DNA of 64,000 nucleotides from Coprobacter secundus (GCA_000803105.1 JTDA01000006.1:62001-126000), one strand, 5' to 3'. Shown: positions 44,160 through 54,209, numbered from the stretch's first letter. The notes: generated from the letters alone by a model not told the origin. Made by a program: numbers and translations.

Positions 44160-46184
44160 TTATCGAATTAAAAGTTTTACAGAACGCTTCTTATCTTTTT
44201 CTACCCATTTAAGGATATAAACCCCTTTTCTCAAATGAGACAAATCGACAAAATCCGTCATTGCAAATTGCAACATAAGCCTGCCATTCTCTGCATATAT
44301 TTCAGCACTGCCGTCCAACCGGACAGCATCTTTAAATTCGAAATGAAGTTGTTTTGTTCTCGAATTATACAACACGACATATTGCATTTCACATCGAGTA
44401 GATTTTATAGATGTTACTACCTTTTTTTCATCTTTCTCTATATGCCATTGACGAGTATCCTTCGTCCCATTTTCCTCATTGTTAGTCCAACTCAATACGC
44501 TATTTCCATTATTCACTCCCCCACCTTCATTATTCATCGCCAATTGTGTTTGCCTATTGACAATTACATAGCTGTTTTCTGTGTTTATCGGTATAAAGCT
44601 CCACTGCTGACGAAATTGGGTGCTGGAAGACTTTTTTTGTTCTAACTGCGAACCTATTCTATAACCAGTCTCATCTTCCTCGGCATTATCATATAAAGCC
44701 AAACCACTAGCCCGGTTAATCAATTGATAATAATCCCCTACTGGAAGAATTTCCCACTGTTGAGATTCTCGCTCCTGAGCTGGAGACCATGTACATATCT
44801 TCCCAATACTCCCATCCAAAACATCAACAGCATTGCCGCTTCCCTTATTCAATATACGATAATAATAATTCGTATCCAAGACAAAATCTGGTGTTGGATC
44901 TTTTATATTGCGCTCCGCCTCTTCAAAAACTCTAGTCAAATAATTACAATGAGTATGTAAAAAAGATTTCAAATAATCAACTCCTTCCTGATAAGTACTA
45001 AAAAGAACTATCTCATTATAATCTCGACGATTGATAGGCCATTTCTGAAAATTCAAAGTTTGAGAACGGTCTATTACTGCTGCGATACTATCTATATAAT
45101 TCATAACATGATTTTCTATTCCACGCTCCACATATTCCTTCCACGTCCTGTTAATCAACCGAACAAACCAAGGGTCTTTCCACATTTGCAAAATCCACTT
45201 TTGAGTCAAATCCGAGCCAAATCCTCTCTCGGACATCAAGCTCTCGGAAACATCTCCTACACGATTACAATTATTAAACGCAATATCATAATCCCATAGT
45301 GGTCCCCAATAAAATTTCGGATCATCTTTTTTCTTATACATGTACGTACTCCAAAAACCATCTACATTCCCAGTTAATTCTGTCGAAATATACCAACTGG
45401 CCAAAGTCAACGAGTCTACATAAGGCCGATATCCATTTTCTGGGTCTGCGAAATCCGCAGAAAATAAAGCATCTTCAAAAAGTTGCATATGGTTCTTTAT
45501 ATATTCCAATTGCCGAGAAACAATCACTTCCTCATCCGGAGATTTTACCGTTACCAATACTCCTCGACTGGTTCTATAATATACAGGCTCAGATGTTGCA
45601 AATCCGTCTACTTCCAAAAAATAACCACCTGTAATATTCGCATCCTCTGCAGGAATTTCTTCTTGCTCGTCAATATCTACACGTTTTTTACGCACCTCCA
45701 TCTGGTCGGACAACTGATAATTACCCAAATAGGTTCCGTTCAACACCAAATCGACAAATTGAGCTCCAGCAGTAAATGGTTGCCCCGCAAAACTCCCAAT
45801 ACAGGCTGCTACAGCATTTCGAATCAATGTTTTATCTGCAAAATTGGCCAATAAAGTCCAACTTTTCGCATTAGCTCGATCCGGTCCCATAAAAATTTGT
45901 TTTTTTTCAAATTTGATTCGATAAGGTTTCTTTTCCAAACCCCATGTCGAATTTCCCCGACCTCTTATCCCCAATTCGGTATATATTTTCACACCAGTCT
46001 CATCTACATAATAAAGTGTTGCATCTATATAATCTTCTTTACTTACTATAGGCTTATTATCGACCGTATTAATATAAATAGTCGGCAGGTTTGTCATCTG
46101 TGCATAATTCTGACCTACAGCCTCTCGAATAAACAAAATTGCGATAAAACAGAAGATTGTTATAAAGTGTAGCCTATTTTTCAT
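44160..46184 (-). CDS. Secreted CotH kinase with ricin-type lectin-like domain and T9SS tail
   Basis: A 674-residue exported protein (signal peptide HFITIFCFIAILFIREAVGQ). Residues ~30-420 are a CotH-type protein kinase domain: LGIRGRGNSTWGLEKKPYRIKF, NGTYLGNYQLSDQMEV (the ATP-site Lys/Glu region) and FYWGPLWDYDIAFN (metal-binding D-Y-D). Residues ~435-590 are beta-trefoil-like (YYRILNKGSGNAVDVLDGS, QQWEILPVGDYYQLINRASGLALYD). The end (ENGRLMLQF, LSHLRKGVYILKW, RSVKLLIR) is a T9SS type A sorting domain. It likely phosphorylates secreted or surface proteins while bound to a glycan; the target is unknown. Confidence 0.85.
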   Translation of the reverse strand: MKNRLHFITIFCFIAILFIREAVGQNYAQMTNLPTIYINTVDNKPIVSKEDYIDATLYYVDETGVKIYTELGIRGRGNSTWGLEKKPYRIKFEKKQIFMGPDRANAKSWTLLANFADKTLIRNAVAACIGSFAGQPFTAGAQFVDLVLNGTYLGNYQLSDQMEVRKKRVDIDEQEEIPAEDANITGGYFLEVDGFATSEPVYYRTSRGVLVTVKSPDEEVIVSRQLEYIKNHMQLFEDALFSADFADPENGYRPYVDSLTLASWYISTELTGNVDGFWSTYMYKKKDDPKFYWGPLWDYDIAFNNCNRVGDVSESLMSERGFGSDLTQKWILQMWKDPWFVRLINRTWKEYVERGIENHVMNYIDSIAAVIDRSQTLNFQKWPINRRDYNEIVLFSTYQEGVDYLKSFLHTHCNYLTRVFEEAERNIKDPTPDFVLDTNYYYRILNKGSGNAVDVLDGSIGKICTWSPAQERESQQWEILPVGDYYQLINRASGLALYDNAEEDETGYRIGSQLEQKKSSSTQFRQQWSFIPINTENSYVIVNRQTQLAMNNEGGGVNNGNSVLSWTNNEENGTKDTRQWHIEKDEKKVVTSIKSTRCEMQYVVLYNSRTKQLHFEFKDAVRLDGSAEIYAENGRLMLQFAMTDFVDLSHLRKGVYILKWVEKDKKRSVKLLIR

Positions 46185-46278
46185 GAAGTATAGATTTTAG
46201 ATTTTTAGTTCTGTAAATATAATATCCAACAAAGAAACATCCAAACATTTTTTTGAATAAATCCCCATATTATACAAA

Positions 46279-46310
46279 AAGAGTTTCGGATGCAAATTCC
46301 CGAAACTCTT
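46279..46310 (-). terminator. Terminator of tkt
   Basis: AAGAGTTTCGG (46279-46289) pairs perfectly with CCGAAACTCTT (46300-46310), loop 10 nt. On the minus strand it is followed by TTTGTATAAT and lies 26 bp after the transketolase stop. Confidence 0.8.
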
Positions 46311-46335
46311 CCTTCCATTCTATAAATTGTATTTC

Positions 46336-48369
46336 TTACTTATTCAATAACATCTTTACTTGATGCAGCACATTTTCTGTCGTAAAACCAAACTTCTCGT
46401 CCAAAACTTTATATGGAGCAGAATTCCCAAAATGGTCCAATCCCCATACAACTCCATTTTTCCCCACTAAACGATACATAGAAGAAGGTAGCCCAGCAGT
46501 AAGTCCGAATACCGGTAAATGAGAAGGTATTACACTCTCTTGATATTCTTTACTTTGATTGAAAAACAGCCCTTCAGATGGAGCTGATACTATCTGAATT
46601 TTTATTCCATTTTCTCTCAACAATGGAGCTGTAGCTACCAATGTAGAAACTTCTGATCCATTTGCAACTAATACGACATCAGGATTCTCATCTTTCATTA
46701 TGATATATGCTCCTTTTGCAGCCTGCAGAGCTTCTTGATAACGGTCACCCGAGATAGCTGGTAAGTCCTTAACATTTTGACGCGAAAGAATCAATGCTGT
46801 CGGTGTATATATATTTTCCATAGCCAACTTCCAAGCGACAGTTGTCTCAGCACTATCAGCCGGACGAAGTACTAATACACTATTTCGTCCATGATGATTC
46901 TTTAACTGCTCCAACAAACGTATTTGGGCCTCTTGTTCCACCGGTTGATGAGTCGGACCATCTTCTCCCACTCTAAAAGCATCATGAGTCCAAACATATT
47001 TTACCGGAACTTCCATCAAGGCAGCCAATCGTACTGCCGGTTTCATATAATCGGAAAATACAAAGAATGTTCCACAAGCTGGAATAATACCGCCATGAAG
47101 AGCCATTCCATTCATTATTGCAGCCATAGTCAATTCACTAACTCCAGCTTGCAAAAAGGCTCCGGTAAAATCTCCATTTATAAAAGCATGAGTTTTTTTC
47201 AAAAAGCCATCAGTCTTATCAGAATTTGCAAGATCGGCCGAAGAAACAATCATATTCCCTATTTGTTCTCCAAATACACCTAACACATCTGATGAAGCAA
47301 CACGAGTAGCAACATCAGGTTTATGAACAATAGACTTATAATCTATATCGGGAACTTTTCCTGAAAAATATTGATGTAACAAAATAGCTTTCTCTGGATT
47401 CTCTTTTTCCCAAGCAAATTGTTCAGCTTTACGCTTAGCAACAATTTTCTCTAATTCAATTCTACGCTCAGCATACAACTTCTGCACTTCAGGAAATATG
47501 GCAAACGGTTCTTCCGGATTCCCTCCTAAATGCTCAATAGTTTTTGATATCGAAGCCCCCGCAGCAGTCAATGGCTGCCCATGAGTAGAACACTTACGCT
47601 CATAAGACTGACTATCCTCTGAGACTGCACCCTTACCCATTATTGTTTTACCAATAATAAGAGTCGGACGGTTCTTTTCTTGCTGTGCTTCCAATAAGGC
47701 TCCTCGTATTTCTTCAGCATTATTACCATCAATCTCCAGTACATTCCAATTCCAAGCTCTATATTTGGCCGCAGTGTCTTCATGTGTCACAGCATCAGTA
47801 TCGGTAGATAGCTGTATATCATTACTATCATAAAACATGATTAAATTGCTCAACCCCAAAAATCCTGCAATACGACCTGCACCTTGAGAAATCTCCTCTT
47901 GAATTCCTCCATCTGATATAAACGCATAAGTCTTATGAGACATCCAATCTCCAAATCGAGCAACAAAAAAACGCTCGGCTATTGCAGCCCCAACAGCCAT
48001 TGTATGTCCTTGTCCCAACGGCCCGGAAGTATTTTCAATTCCATGAACCAAATCAACTTCAGGATGCCCCGGAGTAGAACTTCCCCACTGGCGGAATTGC
48101 TTCAATTCCTCAAGGGTATATTTCCCGGCAAGAGTCAGTACTCCATACAACATCGGAGACATATGACCAGGATCTAAAAAGAAACGATCTCTATTTATCC
48201 AGCTCCCATCACTCGGGTCATATACCATAAATTCGGCAAAAAGAGTATTCACAAAATCAGCTCCTCCCATAGCTCCTCCAGGATGCCCTGATTTTGCTTT
48301 TTCAACCATAGATGCCGCCAGTATACGAATATTATCGGCAGCTTTGTTCAGAATTTTCGTATCATTCAT
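46336..48369 (-). CDS. tkt: Transketolase
   Basis: A 677-residue thiamine-diphosphate enzyme of the pentose phosphate pathway, moving two-carbon ketol units between sugar phosphates. Complete domains: TPP-binding N-terminal part (KSGHPGGAMGGADFVNTLF, GPLGQGHTMAVGAAIAERF, SDGGIQEEISQGAGRIAG), pyrimidine-binding part (INGDFTGAFLQAGVSELTMAAIMNGMA, THDAFRVGEDGPTHQPVEQ) and C-terminal domain (GLDHFGNSAPYKVLDEKFG). It has its own TATCTTTG promoter and terminator, next to a sugar-sensing Nudix-type regulator and the galactose genes. Confidence 0.97.
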   Translation of the reverse strand: MNDTKILNKAADNIRILAASMVEKAKSGHPGGAMGGADFVNTLFAEFMVYDPSDGSWINRDRFFLDPGHMSPMLYGVLTLAGKYTLEELKQFRQWGSSTPGHPEVDLVHGIENTSGPLGQGHTMAVGAAIAERFFVARFGDWMSHKTYAFISDGGIQEEISQGAGRIAGFLGLSNLIMFYDSNDIQLSTDTDAVTHEDTAAKYRAWNWNVLEIDGNNAEEIRGALLEAQQEKNRPTLIIGKTIMGKGAVSEDSQSYERKCSTHGQPLTAAGASISKTIEHLGGNPEEPFAIFPEVQKLYAERRIELEKIVAKRKAEQFAWEKENPEKAILLHQYFSGKVPDIDYKSIVHKPDVATRVASSDVLGVFGEQIGNMIVSSADLANSDKTDGFLKKTHAFINGDFTGAFLQAGVSELTMAAIMNGMALHGGIIPACGTFFVFSDYMKPAVRLAALMEVPVKYVWTHDAFRVGEDGPTHQPVEQEAQIRLLEQLKNHHGRNSVLVLRPADSAETTVAWKLAMENIYTPTALILSRQNVKDLPAISGDRYQEALQAAKGAYIIMKDENPDVVLVANGSEVSTLVATAPLLRENGIKIQIVSAPSEGLFFNQSKEYQESVIPSHLPVFGLTAGLPSSMYRLVGKNGVVWGLDHFGNSAPYKVLDEKFGFTTENVLHQVKMLLNK

Positions 48370-48392
48370 GGGAATATTGTATTATTTTTTTA

Positions 48393-48400
48393 CAAAGATA
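48393..48400 (-). promoter_or_regulatory. -7 promoter element of tkt
   Basis: Reads TATCTTTG on the minus strand, perfect consensus, 23 bp before the tkt start. Confidence 0.6.
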
Positions 48401-48596
48401 ATGATTATTATTCATAAACAATTTCAAAAAAGCATGGCATATCCATAATCTCGATATTTATCTTAAAAACCATGTTACAAAGAAACAGATTATATCACCA
48501 CACACCATACAATAATGTAATATGATAAAAGATTAGAAATATCAACAAACTTCTTAAAAATCAATTAATTCAAAATAATTACAACATCATTATCAT

Positions 48597-49292
48597 CTAT
48601 ATCGAAAAACTGGACCCTCGACGTAACATTTCTTCATATTTTTCCTTATTAAATACAAAATAATAAGCACCTCTTTTTGAGTTAATCTTATCCTTCTCAT
48701 CAAGACGTTCCAAAATATTCATTGATAATATCTTTTTTCTGAAATTTCTCTTATCTAACTTTTCGGCATAGATAGACTCATAAAGAGTTTGTAACTGAGT
48801 CAAAGTAAATCTTTCGGGCAAAAGATTGAACCCAATAGGAAAAAGCGCTGCCTGCTGACGAAGCTGAGTTATTGCATCATCAACCATTTGTTTATGGTCA
48901 AAAATAAGCTCTTCTGCTCTATCCAAATTAACCCATTGAGAATCACTAGCTGAAATAATACTATTTTTATAATCGTCGATACTGATAAGCGCATAATATA
49001 CAACCGATATCACCCGTTCTCCCGGATCTCTATCCAAATTCCCATACGCACCTACTTGATCCATATAAACATTGTCTAATCCTGTCAGTGCAGATACAAC
49101 CCGATTAGCAGCTTCATCAATAGTCTCATCCTCGTACACAAAACCTCCCAATAAAGACAATCCTCCGACATTCGGTTCTATTTTTCGACGAAATGTCAAT
49201 AATTTAATATCATTTCCTATAAAGCCTAAAATTACGCAATCAACAGAAACCAAAAAGCGGGCCTGTCCTTTGTAAAAATTCTGTGGAGTCAT
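48597..49292 (-). CDS. Nudix-fold transcriptional regulator (NrtR/AraR-like) with inactive Nudix box
   Basis: A 231-residue protein: a Nudix-like ligand domain (~10-150) followed by a winged-helix domain (~155-225; FTLTQLQTLYESIYAEKLDKRNFRKKIL). The Nudix box G-x5-E-x7-R-E-U-x-E-E reads G50..E56..R64-V-V-S-A-L-T-G, so all three catalytic Glu of the REUxEE core are gone and hydrolysis is not expected. This is the pattern of sugar-responsive Nudix regulators of Bacteroidota such as AraR. Lying between galK and tkt, it probably controls galactose/arabinose/pentose genes. Effector and operator are not known from sequence. Confidence 0.82.
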   Translation of the reverse strand: MTPQNFYKGQARFLVSVDCVILGFIGNDIKLLTFRRKIEPNVGGLSLLGGFVYEDETIDEAANRVVSALTGLDNVYMDQVGAYGNLDRDPGERVISVVYYALISIDDYKNSIISASDSQWVNLDRAEELIFDHKQMVDDAITQLRQQAALFPIGFNLLPERFTLTQLQTLYESIYAEKLDKRNFRKKILSMNILERLDEKDKINSKRGAYYFVFNKEKYEEMLRRGSSFSI

Positions 49293-49317
49293 TTTATAAA
49301 AGAGTATAAAAGTTAAA

Positions 49318-49364
49318 AAAAGAGTGCCTATAGCATATAAAATTGCTCATTAGGACACTCTTTT
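49318..49364 (-). terminator. Hairpin after galK
   Basis: AAAGAGTGCCTA and TAGGACACTCTTT form an imperfect stem (one bulged base) around a 20-nt loop between the galK stop and the regulator start. It probably ends or attenuates the galM-gluP-galK transcript. Confidence 0.6.
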
Positions 49365-49377
49365 AAATATGAATAGA

Positions 49378-50523
49378 TTATAATTTACGAGAACCATCAC
49401 CTATCTTAACGGGATAAACTTTAGGTTCCTTTCCAAATTTATGCGTAAACTCTTTTACCGCTGTATCAACAAATGTATCATATTTATCTTCAGGTACCAG
49501 ATTGATAGTGCAACCTCCAAAGCCACCACCCATTACACGAGAACCGATAACGCCACATTTCTTGGCAATATCATTCAAGAAATCAAGCTCCTCACAGCTT
49601 ACTTCGTACAATTTGCTCATACCTTCATGGGTACCATACATTTTTTCTCCAACAATCTTGTAATCGCCCTTTTTCAAAGCTTCACAAGCGTCAAGTAGCC
49701 TCTGTATCTCTTCGATAACATACTCAGCACGCATATAATCTTCCGCTGTTACCTCACCTTTCACCTCTGCCAACATAGCCATATCTGCATCCCGTAGTAA
49801 TTCTACTTCAGGATGTCTCTTCTGTATAGCTTTTACAACAGCCTCACAAGATTCACGACGTTTGTTATAAGCAGAGGAAGCTAATTCATGTTTTACTACA
49901 GAATCGACAAGTACAACTTTATACCCCTTCGGATTAAAAGGCACATATTCATATTCCAATGAACGACAGTCCAGACGAATCAAATGCCCCTCTTTCCCAA
50001 ATACCGATGCAAACTGGTCCATAATACCACACTTCACACCAATATAATTATGTTCTGTAGCTTGACCTATTTTCGCCAAATCAAATTTATCAATACCCAA
50101 TTTAAAGATATCGTTCAATGCAAAAGCATATGTACTCTCTAATGCTGCCGAGGAAGACAAGCCGGCTCCCAATGGCACATCTCCAGAAAATGCAGTATCA
50201 AACCCTTTCACTTGACCGCCACGCTTCATAATTTCACGAATAACCCCAAAAATATAACGTGCCCAACTTTGTTCTGGTGCATCATCTTCTTGCATACCGA
50301 ATTCAGCATACTCATTCAAATCAACAGCAAAAGCACGAACCTTATCCGTTCCATTTATTTTGATACAAGCTAACATACCTTTATCAATGGCTCCTGGAAG
50401 TACAAATCCTCCATTATAATCAGTATGTTCACCAATCAAATTAACACGTCCCGGTGAAAAATAAAAATCTCCGGTTTCTCCAAATAATTCTACAAACTTA
50501 TCTGTTACTAATTTCTTATTCAT
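49378..50523 (-). CDS. galK: Galactokinase
   Basis: A 381-residue GHMP kinase phosphorylating alpha-D-galactose at C1, the first committed Leloir step. Galactokinase signature PGRVNLIGEHTDYNGGFVLP near residue 25, ATP loop GDVPLGAGLSSSAALE, catalytic Asp region GIMDQFASVFGKEGHLIRLDC, and C-terminal GGGFGGCTINLV. Length and motifs are normal. It is the third gene of galM-gluP-galK (38 bp after the transporter). Confidence 0.97.
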   Translation of the reverse strand: MNKKLVTDKFVELFGETGDFYFSPGRVNLIGEHTDYNGGFVLPGAIDKGMLACIKINGTDKVRAFAVDLNEYAEFGMQEDDAPEQSWARYIFGVIREIMKRGGQVKGFDTAFSGDVPLGAGLSSSAALESTYAFALNDIFKLGIDKFDLAKIGQATEHNYIGVKCGIMDQFASVFGKEGHLIRLDCRSLEYEYVPFNPKGYKVVLVDSVVKHELASSAYNKRRESCEAVVKAIQKRHPEVELLRDADMAMLAEVKGEVTAEDYMRAEYVIEEIQRLLDACEALKKGDYKIVGEKMYGTHEGMSKLYEVSCEELDFLNDIAKKCGVIGSRVMGGGFGGCTINLVPEDKYDTFVDTAVKEFTHKFGKEPKVYPVKIGDGSRKL

Positions 50524-50561
50524 ATCATTTCTTATTTTTCGTTAAAAAACTAATGAGCAAA

Positions 50562-51872
50562 TTATTCAACAGGGATATCTTTATTTACATTTTTACAACC
50601 GACAAGGGCATAGAACAACAGGTATGCAAATAAAGCAATAACCAACCAATAACTAGTAAGATACCCAATACCTCCAGCTAAATCAACAATACCGTTTTGC
50701 ACCAAAGGTAAAATACCACCGCCACAAACCAGAATCATAAAAATACCAGATGCTTGCTCAGTATATTTTCCTAAACCTTCGACAGCCAAATTGAATATAC
50801 CCCCCCACATAATAGAGGTACACAAGCCACAAAGAGCAAGTAACATAGCATTGACCGGAATATTGACAATACCAAATAAACCTTCTGGGCTATTTTTGAA
50901 AGCTGGCATGTTAACCATAGTCTCAGGAGATGCGAAAATTGCCGACATAACCAAAATCAAACCTAATATAGAAGCTGTACCTAACATCACTCTGGCAGAA
51001 ACTTTACTACCAATAGCAGCACCAATCAAACGCCCTACTAACATCAATAACCAATAAGTAGCTGTTACAGAACCAGCTATAGCTTCAGCACCCTCAACAC
51101 CTCGTAATTGCAATACATCAAGGTCTGGATTCTGTAACCATTTATTCAATACATTAGGAATACCTACCTCAACACCTACATACACAAAAATACCGATAGC
51201 TCCCAATATAAAATGACGGAAAGATAACGGACTGTATTTCGAATTTTCAATGCTGGCTACTTCACTTTTCTCTTTTTCAGGAATCTTTGTCAACAAAATA
51301 ACAATAAATGCAAATGCAAAAATTGCTAATGCTGCATACATCAAAGGAAATACATGGCTTATCTGTGCTTTAGCAATAGAAGGAAGCAAAACTCCTGTCA
51401 GAATAATAACCGCAGTACCGGCTAATGAATTAAACGAGCCACCCAACTGAATGAGCTGATTTCCCGTATTACCACCACCACCAAGCAAATTAAGCATTGG
51501 GTTTACAACAGTGTTAAGCAAACACATTGAAAATCCTGCGACAAACGCACCTAAAAGATAAATACCAAAACTACCGGCAAAACCAGAAATGGTTTGAATA
51601 CCCACCCCGACAAAGCCTACTGCAATAGCGACAAGGGCAGTTTTCTTATATCCTTGATTCTGCAGCATTTTCCCAGCAGGATATCCCATTACTGCATACG
51701 CAATAAAATTAGCAAATACACCCAAAGTTCCCATCCAGTTGGCTACGCCAAACTGGTACTTTAAAACGTCACCCATAGGTGAAGCTAAATTAGTTACGAA
51801 AGAAATCATACCGAACAAGAAAATCATCGCAATAATGGCAATAATATTTCCGCTCTTCTTTTTTTGTGTCAT
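50562..51872 (-). CDS. gluP: Glucose/galactose MFS transporter (FHS family)
   Basis: A 436-residue inner-membrane permease with 12 predicted helices of the fucose-galactose-glucose:H+ symporter family. It begins with a basic cytoplasmic tail and NIIAIIAMIFLFGMISFVTNL, contains the family stretch GFSMCLLNTVVNPMLNLLGGGGNTGNQLIQLGGSFNSL, and ends SYWLVIALFAYLLFYALVGCK. It imports galactose (and glucose) for the galactokinase and mutarotase encoded on either side: 51 bp after galM and 38 bp before galK. Confidence 0.93.
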   Translation of the reverse strand: MTQKKKSGNIIAIIAMIFLFGMISFVTNLASPMGDVLKYQFGVANWMGTLGVFANFIAYAVMGYPAGKMLQNQGYKKTALVAIAVGFVGVGIQTISGFAGSFGIYLLGAFVAGFSMCLLNTVVNPMLNLLGGGGNTGNQLIQLGGSFNSLAGTAVIILTGVLLPSIAKAQISHVFPLMYAALAIFAFAFIVILLTKIPEKEKSEVASIENSKYSPLSFRHFILGAIGIFVYVGVEVGIPNVLNKWLQNPDLDVLQLRGVEGAEAIAGSVTATYWLLMLVGRLIGAAIGSKVSARVMLGTASILGLILVMSAIFASPETMVNMPAFKNSPEGLFGIVNIPVNAMLLALCGLCTSIMWGGIFNLAVEGLGKYTEQASGIFMILVCGGGILPLVQNGIVDLAGGIGYLTSYWLVIALFAYLLFYALVGCKNVNKDIPVE

Positions 51873-51923
51873 GATACAAAAATTTTTAAGTTTATAAATC
51901 AGATTATTATTCTCTTCATCAAA

Positions 51924-53015
51924 TTATTTCTCTATTCCAAATTTATAGATACAGGTTTGTGTGTATTTTTCCCCTGGACGTAAAACTGTTGAAGGGAAAT
52001 GCGGGTTGTTAGGAGAATCGGGAAAATGCTGGGTCTCAAAACAAATCGCAGTACGTTCCGTATACTTTCTACTTGCCTTTCCTTCAAATCCATTTAACCA
52101 ATTTCCCGTGTATAATTGTACCCCCGGTTCTGTCGTATATACTTCCATACAGATACCGGTTTTCGGAGACACAGCTTTTGCAGCATAAGTCAATTCTCCC
52201 GGCCATCTTTTTGCTAAAACATAATTATGGTCATATCCCCGACCAAATATTAACTGCTCAAATTGCTCATCGATACGTTCACCAACAACATGTGGAGTCA
52301 TAAAATCCATGGGTGTATTCTCCACTTTCGCAATCTCTCCTGTTGGTACAGATTTATCATCCATCGGAGTATAAAAAGGTGCATTTATAGTTACAACATG
52401 ATTTGTAACCTCTCCTCCACCATCTCCATTCAAATTAAAAAACGAATGATGAGTAAGATTCACTACCGTTGCTTGGTTTGTAGTAGCCATATATTCTATT
52501 TTCATAGCATTATCATCGGTCAATGAATACCTTACATGTATCGTCAATGCCCCAGGAAAACCTTCTTCTCCATCAGGAGACACATATGTCAAGTCAAGGC
52601 TTTGTGCATCTTTTTGTTCAGCATCCCACACTACATTATTATATCCTACTAATCCTCCATGCAAAGAACAATCTGGGTTATTTGACCGTATTTTATACGA
52701 TTTTCCGTCCAAAACAAATTCGCCTCTCTTTATACGATTTCCATAACGACCAATTAATGCTCCTAAATATTTCTCCGGACTATTCTGATAATCAGTTATA
52801 TTAGAATGACCTAAAACAACATCAACAAGTTTTCCCGATGTATCGGGCACAGAAATTGAAACTACGATACCTCCAAAATTTGTAATACATAGCTCTGCCC
52901 CCCTTTTATTTTTCAGGACATATAAACGGACATCTTTTCCATTAATTACTGTATTAAAATCTGATGGATTCAACCCAGAAGCTGTTGCCTCAAACGATAT
53001 ACCTGCGTTTACCAT
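51924..53015 (-). CDS. galM: Aldose 1-epimerase (galactose mutarotase)
   Basis: A 363-residue beta-sandwich mutarotase interconverting alpha and beta anomers of galactose and glucose, feeding galactokinase. Active-site motifs: RYGNRIKRGEF, SLHGGLVGYNNVVWDA, the catalytic His pair region NLTHHSFFNLNGDG, and the catalytic Glu near RTAICFETQHFPDSPN. No signal peptide is seen, so it is cytoplasmic. First gene of the galactose operon; the 190-bp gap upstream (53016-53205) contains a short ATGTT-N4-AACAT palindrome. Confidence 0.95.
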   Translation of the reverse strand: MVNAGISFEATASGLNPSDFNTVINGKDVRLYVLKNKRGAELCITNFGGIVVSISVPDTSGKLVDVVLGHSNITDYQNSPEKYLGALIGRYGNRIKRGEFVLDGKSYKIRSNNPDCSLHGGLVGYNNVVWDAEQKDAQSLDLTYVSPDGEEGFPGALTIHVRYSLTDDNAMKIEYMATTNQATVVNLTHHSFFNLNGDGGGEVTNHVVTINAPFYTPMDDKSVPTGEIAKVENTPMDFMTPHVVGERIDEQFEQLIFGRGYDHNYVLAKRWPGELTYAAKAVSPKTGICMEVYTTEPGVQLYTGNWLNGFEGKASRKYTERTAICFETQHFPDSPNNPHFPSTVLRPGEKYTQTCIYKFGIEK

Positions 53016-53205
53016 GATATCTCAGTATTAAAAATAAGTTAACAATATTGGGTGTAAAAATAACGCTTATTGTTTTAAAAACACTTATAAAAGACATGTT
53101 TTAGAACATAAAATTGAACATTTTTACTTCATTTATACTTTAATTATAAAAATATGAAAATAAAATGTATCACATTTTCAATATTCTAAAATTGGGAAAA
53201 CGAAC

Positions 53206-54186
53206 TCAATCCCGATTAGAGAAATATTTCATAAATTGGACTCGTTCATAATAAGACTGGTCCGGAACATTTTTGAAATTAAGTATCCCTTTGAATGCGT
53301 CAATAGAACTAAAACCATGTTCTGTCATCCATTCTTCTAACACAGTTAACATCTGAGATATAATACCATTTCCATGCTGATATAAAATGCTACAAATCTC
53401 GACAGCCGATGCTCCGGCTAAAATAGCCTTAATCATAGTTTCCGGCTCATGTATACCCGTAGAAGCGGCCAAATTAAGATTAGGCACTTTTCCTGATACA
53501 ATCCCTATCCATCGAATAGTATTACTAAAATCTGAAGAACAACTAAACACTGTCCCAGATGTAAATTGCATTTTATGAATATCAATATCCGGCTGATAAA
53601 ATCGATTGAATAATACTACTCCGTCAGCCTGATTGGCTTTAAGCTGATTTACTACACCAACAATATTACTGAATCGCTGCCCTAATTTCAAAGTTACCGG
53701 AATCTTAACTTTACTTTTTACCTCTTTCAAAATATCGATATGTAACTGCTCATATTCTCCCGGTTTTTCCTCAATATCCGTAGATATTTTCAAGATATTA
53801 ATTTCAATGGCATCGGCACCCGCAATTTCGATACGCTGAGCAAAATCGGCCCAACTTCCTTTTTCATAACAATTTATACTGGCAATAATAGGAATAGAAG
53901 TATATTTCTTCGCATCAGATATTAAATCAATATAACTTTTTATATCATTTGATTTCACATATTCCCGAACATAATCATATGCTTCAGGATAGGATTCTGC
54001 CTCTTTCAATAAATGTTCCGATTGCATCAGAATCTGTTCTTCAAAAAGAGACTTCAAAACTACAGCTCCAGCACCAGCTCTTTCAAGTTCTTTAATTTTA
54101 TCTACTGTGTTCGTCAAACCCGAACTTCCGATAATAATAGGATTTCGCAAGGTTAAACCTGCATACTTCGTCTGTAATGTCTGCAT
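53206..54186 (-). CDS. Dihydroorotate dehydrogenase-like flavoprotein
   Basis: A 326-residue TIM-barrel flavoprotein of the class 1 DHOD-like branch. It has LRNPIIIGSSGLTNTVDKI, IPIIASINCYEKGSWADFAQ, and the C-terminal phosphate-binding region NLNLAASTGIHEPETMIKAILAGAS. True pyrD of Bacteroidota normally lies beside pyrK, which is missing here, so the substrate may differ from dihydroorotate. It is the third gene of a DUF4494-yggS-DHOD-like run (23 bp after yggS). Confidence 0.85.
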   Translation of the reverse strand: MQTLQTKYAGLTLRNPIIIGSSGLTNTVDKIKELERAGAGAVVLKSLFEEQILMQSEHLLKEAESYPEAYDYVREYVKSNDIKSYIDLISDAKKYTSIPIIASINCYEKGSWADFAQRIEIAGADAIEINILKISTDIEEKPGEYEQLHIDILKEVKSKVKIPVTLKLGQRFSNIVGVVNQLKANQADGVVLFNRFYQPDIDIHKMQFTSGTVFSCSSDFSNTIRWIGIVSGKVPNLNLAASTGIHEPETMIKAILAGASAVEICSILYQHGNGIISQMLTVLEEWMTEHGFSSIDAFKGILNFKNVPDQSYYERVQFMKYFSNRD

Positions 54187-54209
54187 ATCAAAATCAAATT
54201 GTATGTTTT

